Source: Bacteroidota bacterium (lineage in GTDB: Bacteria > Bacteroidota > Bacteroidia > B-17B0 > Aurantibacillaceae). Taken from it: a DNA stretch of 64,000 nucleotides. The notes under the pieces are model-generated. The model was not told the origin of the DNA and did not search any database. It saw only the letters and a list, made by a program, of their open reading frames with translations. Below are positions 17,900 through 27,900 of the stretch, piece by piece (within the stretch, counting starts at the first letter, position 1; each line of letters opens with the position of its first letter). The DNA is taken from NCBI GenBank assembly GCA_029237825.1, contig JAQZBQ010000001.1, positions 248,001 through 312,000 of the forward strand, in the 5' to 3' direction. The position numbers were made by a program, and so were the translations under genes.

Positions 17900-19993
17900 A
17901 TGGCCACTACAATATTAGAACCGACTTCCGTGAAAGAAAAAATTTCTGTTGAAACTCTTAAAACAGCTTATCAGTTAATGTGTACTGCCAAAAGCATGGC
18001 GGAACTTTACGAAGCCAATAAGGAAATTACTGCGAAATATGTTCACGCAACCTCACGTGGTCATGAAGCCATTCAATTAGCATTGGGACTACAGTTATTG
18101 CCTCAGGATTTTGTGAGTCCATATTACCGAGACGATAGTATGTTATTGGGAATTGGAATGAGTCCGTTTGAACTCATGTTGCAATTGCTTGCCAAAAGGA
18201 ATGATCCTTTTTCAGGAGGCAGAACTTATTATTCTCATCCAAGTTTACGGCGCGATAACATGCCTAAAATTCCTCATCAAAGCAGTGCCACTGGCATGCA
18301 GGCTATACCTACTACGGGTATTGCTATGGGGCTTCAATATCTTGAATTAAATAATTTACAAAAAGATTTTGGCGGGTTAAATCCTGTATCTGTTTGCTCA
18401 CTGGGTGACGCCAGTTGCACCGAAGGGGAAGTGGCCGAAGCGTTTCAAATGGCCGCCTTAAAAAAATTGCCGATTTTATACCTCGTACAGGATAACGAAT
18501 GGGATATTTCGGCTCATGCATCTGAAATCCGATCTCAGGATATTACAGATTATGCTAAAGGCTTTAAAGGTTTGGAAACACGAACAATTGATGGAACCGA
18601 CTTTATCAGCTCTTTTAATACCATTCAGGAATGCCTGGCTATAATTCGTAAGGAACGTAGACCCATGTTGGTACACGCCAAAGTTCCCTTATTGAATCAT
18701 CATACCTCAGGAGTGAGAAAAGAATGGTACCGGCATGATTTAGAGGATGCCGCTAAACGTGATCCGTTACCACGACTGAGAAACCAACTAATTATTGCTG
18801 GTGTGGATGCTTCAGAGATTAAAAAAATTGAAGAAGGCGCTGCAACATTTGTTGAATCTGAATATCAACGCGCACTTTTGGAAGAAGATCCTAAACCAGA
18901 AGATTTATTTCTACATGATTTTGCGCCCTCTCCTATTACTGAGGAGAAAGGAAACCGTGCCCCTAGTGGCAAGGAGAAAACCGTTATGGTTGACAGTGCT
19001 TTATTTGCTATACGGGAAATAATGGAAAAACATCCGGAAGCTTTGCTTTATGGACAGGACGTGGGAAAGAGGCTGGGAGGCGTTTTTAGAGAGGCGGCAA
19101 CTTTAGCTCAAACATTTGGGGATAACCGTGTATTTAACACGCCAATTCAGGAAGCATTTATTATTGGAAGTACTGTTGGGATGAGTGCGGTAGGGTTAAA
19201 ACCCATCGTGGAAGTTCAGTTTGCAGATTATATTTGGCCGGGATTAAATCAATTGTTTACTGAGGTAAGCCGGTCATGTTACTTAAGCAACGGGAAATGG
19301 CCGGTAAGTTGCGTGATTCGCGTACCTATTGGCGCTTATGGGAGCGGCGGCCCATACCATTCAAGTTCAGTAGAAAGTGTGTTGGTAAATATCAAAGGAA
19401 TTAAGATTGCCTATCCAAGTACTGGCGCTGATTTGAAAGGTTTGATGAAATCAGCTTATTACGATCCTAACCCGGTTGTGATGCTGGAACATAAAGGGCT
19501 TTATTGGAGTAAGATCAAAGGCACAGAGGATGCCAAAACCATAGAACCAGATGAAGATTACGTTATTCCATTTGGGAAAGCGAGAATTGTTCAGGAAGCA
19601 TCAGAAGAAAATATAGTTGCAGGGAAATCGTTAACTATCATTACATATGGGATGGGTGTTTACTGGGCTAAAACTGCGTCGAAGCAATTCGGGAATCAAA
19701 TTGAAATCATAGATTTAAGAACGATAGCGCCAATAGACGAAACCGCTATTTTTGAAAGCGCTTCAAAACATGGCAAATGCCTGGTATTAACCGAGGAGCC
19801 CGTTTTTAATGGATTTGCCCAAAGTATCGCGGCCCGCATATCCGAAAATTGTTTTAATAAGCTGGATGCTCCGGTAAGAGTGGTTGGTGCTGAAAATCTA
19901 CCGGCCATTCCTTTAAATTCAATTCTTGAAAAAACAATGTTGCCTAATCCCGAAAAAGTAGAAAAAGCGATAGAGAGTTTACTAAACTATTAA
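17900..19993 (+). CDS. Fused E1 alpha-beta 2-oxoacid dehydrogenase (branched-chain type)
   Basis: 697 residues made of two proteins that are usually separate. Residues about 20-340 are an E1 alpha domain with the thiamine diphosphate motif GDASCTEGEVAEAFQMAAL ... QDNEWDIS. Residues about 360-695 are an E1 beta domain (GQDVGKRLGGVFREAATLA, NTPIQEAFIIGSTVGMSAVG, GAYGSGGPYHSSSVES, and the C-terminal transketolase domain). The family decarboxylates branched-chain 2-oxoacids or related substrates in a lipoyl complex. No E2 or E3 gene is near. The fusion is known in Bacteroidota and some other bacteria, so it is not a misassembly. Substrate is inferred only; the chromosome also carries a stand-alone pdhB at 3426. 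Confidence 0.88.
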   Translation: MATTILEPTSVKEKISVETLKTAYQLMCTAKSMAELYEANKEITAKYVHATSRGHEAIQLALGLQLLPQDFVSPYYRDDSMLLGIGMSPFELMLQLLAKRNDPFSGGRTYYSHPSLRRDNMPKIPHQSSATGMQAIPTTGIAMGLQYLELNNLQKDFGGLNPVSVCSLGDASCTEGEVAEAFQMAALKKLPILYLVQDNEWDISAHASEIRSQDITDYAKGFKGLETRTIDGTDFISSFNTIQECLAIIRKERRPMLVHAKVPLLNHHTSGVRKEWYRHDLEDAAKRDPLPRLRNQLIIAGVDASEIKKIEEGAATFVESEYQRALLEEDPKPEDLFLHDFAPSPITEEKGNRAPSGKEKTVMVDSALFAIREIMEKHPEALLYGQDVGKRLGGVFREAATLAQTFGDNRVFNTPIQEAFIIGSTVGMSAVGLKPIVEVQFADYIWPGLNQLFTEVSRSCYLSNGKWPVSCVIRVPIGAYGSGGPYHSSSVESVLVNIKGIKIAYPSTGADLKGLMKSAYYDPNPVVMLEHKGLYWSKIKGTEDAKTIEPDEDYVIPFGKARIVQEASEENIVAGKSLTIITYGMGVYWAKTASKQFGNQIEIIDLRTIAPIDETAIFESASKHGKCLVLTEEPVFNGFAQSIAARISENCFNKLDAPVRVVGAENLPAIPLNSILEKTMLPNPEKVEKAIESLLNY

Positions 19994-20098
19994 CCCTGGT
20001 AAGTATTTATCCCCTCACAAATAAAACGGCTTCGCTTAAAGGTCGACTAAATTAAACTAGCACCTAAACTAATGTTTATTTTGTGCTTGGGTCTAAAA

Positions 20099-20512
20099 CT
20101 ATTTAACTTTAACCCAAAAAGTTGTTCTCCCCAACATTGAAACTCCGATATAACCACGCACATTTAAATTTCCTTTATCGTCGCGTGTAATTTTACAACT
20201 GTAAGTCTTACCATTCTTCGGGTCATAAATTGTACCATTGTGCCACAGGTCTTTTCCGTCAAATTCAAAATCCTTCAATATTTCTTTTCCGGCAAGTTTA
20301 TCTCCCTGCTGGTTCTTATCAGGATTATTGGCGTCAAGTTTGCCCGGAGTTTTTGTCCATGTTAACACCCCAAAATACTTATTCCCTTTTTTTGTAATGT
20401 CTACCATGCCCTCATTCTTATCGGTCATGTAGGTACCAATTAATGCATCGGCATTTTGAGAAAATCCCAGGAATGTAATTAAAGCGAAAAAAATTGACAG
20501 GATTATTTTCAT
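20099..20512 (-). CDS. Exported DUF2147 protein
   Basis: 137 residues. A signal peptide ends near residue 19 (MKIILSIFFALITFLGFSQN). The mature part has the DUF2147 pattern: an opening GTYMTDKNEGMVDI, then GVLTWTKTPG, GKEILKDFEFDGKDLWHNGTI, a DPKNGKTYSCKI block, and the ending NVRGYIGVSMLGRTTFWVKVK. DUF2147 is a small lipocalin-like beta-barrel domain of unknown function in periplasmic or exported proteins. It has its own promoter at 20524-20555 and stands alone. Confidence 0.85.
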   Translation of the reverse strand: MKIILSIFFALITFLGFSQNADALIGTYMTDKNEGMVDITKKGNKYFGVLTWTKTPGKLDANNPDKNQQGDKLAGKEILKDFEFDGKDLWHNGTIYDPKNGKTYSCKITRDDKGNLNVRGYIGVSMLGRTTFWVKVK

Positions 20513-20523
20513 GATTTTTAATT

Positions 20524-20555
20524 CAAATATAGTCTAATATAAATCTGAATGCAAA
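20524..20555 (-). promoter_or_regulatory. Promoter of the DUF2147 gene
   Basis: Minus strand TTTG (20555-20552), a 20-base spacer, TATATTTG (20531-20524). Both elements match the Bacteroidota consensus. The predicted leader before the ATG at 20512 is under 10 bases. Confidence 0.7.
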
Positions 20556-20572
20556 ATCAAAATATCGGTCAA

Positions 20573-21850
20573 TTACAATTTCTCAAAAGCTATTTCAAAG
20601 GCTCTAATGGTCTTTTCAATATCTTCATGCGTGTGAGCCTCGCTCATGAAGCCAACTTCATAACCAGACGGTCCAGAATAAACGCCGTTCTCAAGCAAAG
20701 CATGGTAAAGTGTTTTGAAGTGTTTCATACTGTCGGAATCAATGTCTTCTGCACACCTTATCTCTTTTTTATCAGTAAATGCCAACCAAAAAATAGATCC
20801 AACACTAAATACAGTAAAGTTGTGTTTTGTATTTCTCTTTAACCCCTGTATTAATACTTGTGTTTTAGATTCCAGATCTTTATAAAAGTTGGGTTTTAAA
20901 CATTCCGTTAATTGTGCGATGCCCGCACTCATAGCTACCGGGTTGCCACTCAGTGTTCCAGCCTGGTATACATTTCCTTCCGGTGAAATAGAGGCCATTA
21001 TTTCCTTTCTCGCCCCATAGGCGCCCACAGGGAAACCTCCTCCGATAATCTTACCATAAGTAATCAAATCAGGTTTAACATCGTAATACCCAGCGGCACC
21101 TGCAAAACCAATCCTAAAACCGCTAATAACCTCGTCAAACAGTAATAACGTTTTATTAACGGTGCAAATTTCACGAAGGAATTGCAGGTATTCTTTTGCT
21201 TGGAGTAAAAGGCCGTTATTGGCAGGAATTGGCTCAATAATTACACAGGCAATCTCATCTTTAAATTGTTCGAACGCTTTAATAACTGCTTCTTTATTAT
21301 TTAAGGAAACCACAATCGTTTCTTTCACAAAACTTTCGGGAACTCCAGCAGATGACGTTTCACCAAAAGTGACCAAACCGGATCCCGCTTTTACGAGCAA
21401 AGAATCCGAATGACCATGGTAACAGCCTTCAAATTTCAGAATTTTATTTCTTCCTGTAAAACCACGTGCCAGTCGAATCGCGCTCATCACGGCTTCCGTC
21501 CCACTGCTTACAAAACGAATTTTTTCAATATAAGGATTATTGGACAAGATCAATTCCGCCAGTTCATTTTCTAAACGCGTAGGGGCACCAAACGATGTCC
21601 CGTTTTTCATTGTTTTTTCAACCGCTTCCAGTACTGTTGGGTTAGCATGCCCCAAAATCAAAGGTCCCCAACTGGCGCAATAATCAATGTATTCATTACC
21701 ATCGGCATCCCAAACATGCGATCCTTTTCCCTTGTCTATAAAAATAGGCGTACCACCTACACTTCTGAAAGCCCTCACCGGTGAGTTTACACCTCCTGGA
21801 AAAAATGATTTTGCTTTTTCAAATAGCTGCACCGAAATTTCGTTTTTCAT
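20573..21850 (-). CDS. hemL: Glutamate-1-semialdehyde 2,1-aminomutase
   Basis: 425 residues, complete. HemL converts glutamate-1-semialdehyde to 5-aminolevulinate, the C5 route into haem. Seen: PGGVNSPVRAFRSVGGTPIF, WGPLILGHANP, SSGTEAVMSAIRLARGFTGR, YHGHSDSLLVKAGSG, LLFDEVISGFR, and the PLP Lys267 in TYGKIIGGGFPVGAYG. Starts MKNEISVQLFEKAKSFFPGG at the ATG 21850. The other C5 gene, hemA, is not in the window. Promoter at 21871-21901. Confidence 0.95.
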   Translation of the reverse strand: MKNEISVQLFEKAKSFFPGGVNSPVRAFRSVGGTPIFIDKGKGSHVWDADGNEYIDYCASWGPLILGHANPTVLEAVEKTMKNGTSFGAPTRLENELAELILSNNPYIEKIRFVSSGTEAVMSAIRLARGFTGRNKILKFEGCYHGHSDSLLVKAGSGLVTFGETSSAGVPESFVKETIVVSLNNKEAVIKAFEQFKDEIACVIIEPIPANNGLLLQAKEYLQFLREICTVNKTLLLFDEVISGFRIGFAGAAGYYDVKPDLITYGKIIGGGFPVGAYGARKEIMASISPEGNVYQAGTLSGNPVAMSAGIAQLTECLKPNFYKDLESKTQVLIQGLKRNTKHNFTVFSVGSIFWLAFTDKKEIRCAEDIDSDSMKHFKTLYHALLENGVYSGPSGYEVGFMSEAHTHEDIEKTIRAFEIAFEKL

Positions 21851-21870
21851 AATGTCTTTATAAACTGCGG

Positions 21871-21901
21871 CAAAGATAAATTTTTACGCAGTAATAACAA
21901 G
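21871..21901 (-). promoter_or_regulatory. Promoter of hemL
   Basis: Minus strand CTTG (21901-21898), a 19-base spacer, TATCTTTG (21878-21871). Same geometry as the etfB and rplU promoters. It gives a leader of about 15 bases, and lies between hemL and the terminator of the adhesin. Confidence 0.65.
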
Positions 21902-21916
21902 GAGTATATAAAACAA

Positions 21917-21942
21917 AGAAGGCTACCTTTCGGTAGCCTTCT
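21917..21942 (-). terminator. Terminator of the 2585-residue adhesin gene
   Basis: AGAAGGCTACC (21917-21927) and GGTAGCCTTCT (21932-21942) make an 11-bp stem with a 4-base loop. On the minus strand it runs into TTTGTTTTATA. It lies 20 bases past the adhesin stop. Confidence 0.85.
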
Positions 21943-21962
21943 CATTTAGCGTAATAAAAGAA

Positions 21963-24900
21963 CTATTGTTTTACAACTTTACCAACTTTAACTGTTTCAT
22001 TATTGTTGATGATTTTGAAGAAGTAAACACCGTCCTCTAATTTCAACAAACTGATAGTGTTAGCATCACTCGTCAAATTCTCTTTCAATGCTAACTTACC
22101 TAATCCATCATACACTTCAATGAAGGTAGAACCAGATAGGACAGATGAAACATTCACATTTAAAAGTCCATTTGTTGGATTCGGATAAATGTTAATGTCA
22201 GAAACTAATGCTGCCCCGCTAATGCCCATACAAATTTGAGCATCAACGAAAATTGTAGAAGTAGCATTACAAGTTCCATCATTAACTGTAACCGAATAGG
22301 TGGTTCCAACCGAAGGACTTACAGAAGTAGTCATTGTGTTAGCTCCATCAGACCAGGTGTAGGACGTGGCAGATGTTACAGCAGTTAAAACAGCGCTTTC
22401 GCCAAAGTTAGAGCACAATAACGTGTTCGACGCTGTAGCAGTAACGGTTGGTATCGTATTTACGCCAACTCCTACTGTTGCAGTATTTGAACAACCGTTA
22501 TCGGTACCGGTAACAGTGTATACAGAAGCGGATGAAGGAGTAACTACTTCAGTTGATGTATTTCCACCTGATGACCATGAGTAAGTAGTGGCACCGCCTG
22601 CGGTTAATGTAGCGGCTGACCCTGCACAAACACTCATACTTGAAGCACTTACGGTAACGGTTGGAAGTGGAGTTACGCTAACTGTAACCACGCCACTGTT
22701 TGAGCAGGAAGTAGCTGTGTTGGTAATAACTACAGAGTAATCCGTTGTAGAAGCAGGTGTTGCAGTAGTCGTAGAAGTATTAGATGTAAAACCCGTTGGT
22801 GTTGAAGTCCATGAATAGTCATATACACCCGTTGATAAACCATTAATCATAACATTATCAATTGCCCATCCATAACCATATGAACTGTTATAGTTAAATC
22901 GAACATACAATGTAGATTGATTAACATAGGAGTCAAGATTAAAAGATGCTAATGAGAATGTAGTAGGAGTTCCAATGTCAAGAGCCGTTGTTTTATAATT
23001 CTTTATAGAAGTCCAGGATGTACCATTCGTTGAAACCTCTACATGTGTAGAAACGTCACTTGAATAATAATTATAATAATGATAGAAACTTAAATTCAAT
23101 GAACTCATACCCATGGTATTTATAGCTGGCGACTGCAAAATAGTTGCGGTTGTGCCTCCACTGCCCTGTGCATCACTATCTGTCAGATAGAATTGAGAAG
23201 CATCATTACTTGTAATGTTTGTTCCAACATTTGACGAATAAGGACTGTTTCTTAATGTCCAAGCAGAGGCGGATGCCGTGCCACCAGTTGAATTATTAAT
23301 TTTAGTCCAACTATTAGTCGTTCCATTAAAACCTTCATTCAATAATACCACTGGTAGAGGATTTGCACCCGCTGTCAACGTAACTGTATTCCCAGCACAA
23401 ATCAGGGTAGGAGTTGCGCTAACCGTGATACTGGTTGGCGCGTTTTTAATGGAAATTGTTGTCGAAGCAACCGTTGAACAACCTGTAATAGAATTGGTCG
23501 CGCTAGCATTAATTGTTATCACACCCGGAGTTGTACTCTTCACATACACCGGATTAGAATTTGATCCCGCATAAGCTATTGTACCTGCCGCATCAGAGTA
23601 TAGGTTTGTCGTTGGATTCCAGATATACGTATCATAATCAGATACATTAGAAGTTACGCTGAATGTTCCAACCTCAGAACCAGCACAAATCGCCGCAGGA
23701 TTGTTTAATGTAAACACAGGAGGTGTAGTTACAGTTTGCGTAACCGACACTCTTGGACTTAAACAAACACCGTTAGTTGATTCTACATACCAAGTAGTTG
23801 TGGAATTTATAGATGTAGTATAAGTCGCACTTGAACCTGATTGTATCATTACAGTAGAAGTTGGAGAAGCATACCAGTTGTATGAAGTTCCTCCGGATAC
23901 GGAAGCGGTTGGCATACCAATACCACATTGTGTTCCGTCAGTTACAACTGGAGTAGATGGAATAGGATTAATAACTACACTTGTTGTAGCAGTATTGGAA
24001 CAGCCAGTTACTGTACTAGTAGCTGTTACCGTATAAACTTCTGTAATCGCTGCTGTCGTTGTATTTGTGGCTGTTGTGGTTACCATGTTTCCGGATAATG
24101 AACCTGGGTTCCATGTCCAGTTGTAATCAGACGATTGATCGAATTGAACATTAATCGTATAATCTTCCGCTTCACCTGAAGCAAAAGACGAACAAGCATC
24201 TCCTGAACCATTAGTATTTCCGCTTGATCTTGATCTTAAACGCATTTTAGTTAAACCTAAACTAGCAGATACAGGAACAGATACTGTAACAACTCCTGTT
24301 GTTCCAGTGGTGGATGGCTGAAGCCATTCGCTAGCACTAAATACGCCATCTCTGTTCCAGTCGAACCAAACTGAAGTAATAGCGGTAGAGTTAGTAGTAA
24401 GGTTTAATGAATATGTTTGACCAGGTGTTACATTCGTAGTTATCGTATTAGGCACATTCACATAAAACCCCGTTTCACAGGCGGATACGCGAGATAAGGT
24501 ATTGAAAGACACCATTGTAATGCACGCGGAACCGCTACTGGATGGTGTGCAATAACCTGTTGGAATGGTTTGTGGACCACCAATAACACTGTTCGCATTT
24601 AAAGTAAATGTTGAACCACTGCAAACTGCAGTAGGTGTCGCAGATGCATTTGCAATGCTTGGAACATCACCTACAGCAACTGTAACAGTTGAAATTGATG
24701 TACAAGGTCCATCTGTAGCAGTTAAACTATATGTATATATTCCAGCTGTTGTCGGTACAAAATTAACGGAAGTACCAAACATAGTTGTTGGCATACCGCT
24801 TCCTGGTGCAGGACTAGCATTCCACGAATAATTGTAAGCATTATTTGTACCCGATTGAACAGCTGTTAAAGTAACAGCTGGGGCAGAAGTTCCTAAACAT

Positions 24901-27900
24901 ACACTTGTAGCGGAAGAGGTAGCAGTAACTGGGTCGGGAATTGTAACACTTGCCGTAACAGAAGCGCGAGGACCATCACATACGCCGTTTGAAATAGCAA
25001 CATAGAATGTAGTTGTATTACTTATAGACGACGTATAAGTCTGAGACGTTCCTGACTGTAACAACGAACCGCCAGTTGATGCGGTGTACCAATTATATAC
25101 ACTTCCTCCGCTGACTGATGCAGAAGGAACGGCAAAGCCACATTGAGATGAATTTGCAGTTGTTGGCATCGCTGGCGTTGTTAACACATTAACTGTTATT
25201 GGTAGCCTTGAACTACTTGAACACACACCTGATTTTGACTCAGCAAAGAATGTATAAGTACCTGCCGTGTTAGTATTTGGTAAAAGAGTGGTTCCAACAG
25301 TTTCCAACGGCGTAACTGTAGATTGTAAAACACCCGCAGTTGGAGCATCCCACCAGTTTATTTGATGAGGCATTGCATACGTAAATACTAAACTTACGTT
25401 TCCAAAACTTGCAGCACCTGTCCAGCCATTTGTAAGCGTTAATGTTAAAACTCCGCCGGAAGAAGAAATATTCGGTGTATTTAAATTATAAGGCCCCGCA
25501 TTTGAAACAACAGCATTTACTGTTGATATCGTTGTGGCAGACATAGTAATCGCACCAGATAACGCTGCTTTAATATCATTAGGGTAAGTGGCCGAAGTAG
25601 TTGTTACGCCATTAAACACAAGCTTTGTAGATGAAATCACCGCGCCTGCAGGAACAGTAATTGTATTTGTTAACACAACACTTCCGCTTCCTGGCAAACT
25701 CACTGATGATCCTAACACTACTGATTGACTGGATACACTTTGTGCCGATGCCGTAATTGTAGCAGAACTAGCACCCTCGCAAACAGACACACTACTAATT
25801 GCTGTTGTTGGGGTTGGAGGCACATTGGTTTCAATTGTTACTGGAACACCACTTGTATTAGACCAACATGAGGTAGATGCATCATAAGCAGCTACATAGT
25901 ATGTTCCGGAAACTGTTACAGTGAACGGCGAAGAACCGCTAGATACAGTACTTGTTCCGGTAGAATTTGTGCCCTGCCAGTAGTAAGACACATTAACATC
26001 TGTTGAAGTTGGAACGCTCAACGTCGTGCTTATACAAGCAGGACTGGCACCAACAGAAGGTGTTGGAGGTAACGGTGCTACAGGGATATTTGAAACAACT
26101 ATAGAACTTGAATTTGTTGACCAAAGGTTGTTTGTTGAATTGTATGCTCTTACAAAATAAGTACCATTAACATTTACGGTATAATTGCCAGAAACAGGAA
26201 CTAATGTGCTTGTGCCGTTTGATACAGTTTGCCAATACCAGGCATCACCTGGGTCAGGAGTTCCTGTAACCATTAATTCAGTTCCGCTTGCACATGTTGG
26301 CGAAACGGTACTCTGTGTTGGAGCTGGAGGTGTTGCCGGTAAAGGAACAATGTTTACAATGTAGTCCTCTGTTTCACCGTAAGTTGTTGAGTTACATGCT
26401 CCTCCTACTGTATAAGCAGCATCTGATCCACCTCTCACGCGTAACCGCGTTAACCCAGATGTTGCACCGGCGGGCACGCTAAAAGAGTAATTTACAGTCG
26501 CACTTGCTCCTGCCGAAACAGACGATAATGCGATGTTTTCAGACGTTTCGTATACGCCATTTTGGTTGAAATCGATCCAAGCAGCGCTATGCTGAGTTCC
26601 ATCTGTTCCAAAAGTAATTGACAAGGTATTAGAAGTTGAGCCTTTTATTAAATTCAAAGGTGAATTATTGTATGAAACAAAGTAAGCAGGTGCTGTATAA
26701 GTCGAGGCTTGTGTTAAATTCTGACCTGCAGTGTTTGTCACAGAAATATTCGTGATAATATCACCTATTCCTCCGGTAGTAGGGTTAGTTACACAATAAC
26801 AATTTAATAAAGTATTCATATTAACTTGAATTGGAGTAGATATTGCTGTGGTCGCACTAGAAGTACATGTAACAATTGCCTGATAATATGTTGCCGTAGT
26901 TTGCGATACTACTGCATTTGCTAAAGTAGCAGATGGAATACTTGTCCAGGTCGTATTATCCGGTGAAGATTGCCATTGGTAACTTACACCAGAAGTCGAA
27001 TTACCCGACAATGTAAGTGTGAAATTAGACCCTGAACATACTGAAGAAGAACTTGCTGCAATGGTTCCAGCAATTACAGGAGTAACTGAAAAAGCTACCG
27101 CTGTAGTTGTAGCAGTCTGGGAACTGTTTGTACATGTTACAACAGCCTGATAGTATGTTGTAGATGATAGGCTTGGCGTTGTATAGGCTGTTGTAGTTGC
27201 AGAAGGAATACTCGAAAAAGTAACATTATCTGTCGAAGACTGCCATTGCACAGCTATCCCTAAATCTGAAGTTTGACCTGAGAGACTCAGAACTGTAGAT
27301 CCTGAACAAGTTGAGCTTGAATTTGATAAAGATATTGTTCCAGCAATTGGCGTTCCTGAACAAGCAGGAACTGGTGTTCCGTTAAAGGCATCTGCTCCAA
27401 TATCTGTTGGCGTTAAACCAGTACGCGACTGGCTGTCAAAATCATCTGTCACTGAAGCAATAAGGGTTCCGAATCCTTCAGCAAACGAAGGAATTGATGG
27501 ATTTATATGCAAATCAGGAACCGTAGCTGTAGGTGCAATGAAAGCAGGATCTGCACTATAAGAGGAATTGTCCTGACCGGTGGCTGTTGACCACGCGGAA
27601 AGAACCAGGCGATCAATACCATTATACAAACCTACCACTCCACCTGTTCCAGGCGCAAATAAAATATTACGATTTGATGTTAAGCCAGTAGGATTTACCG
27701 TTGTTCCACCAACTCTGATTGCATAATTTTTTCCGGTTGAACCATTATTGGAACGCGCGTTATAAAAAATATTGTTTTGATAAGATCTCGTATTTGTTGT
27801 AATCGAGCTTTGGAACGCAAAGGTGTTTGCTGAGCCCGTTGTAGGGGCACCACCTATATAAACGCTATTATGCCAAATATTATTTGTTCCTGCAGTTGTT

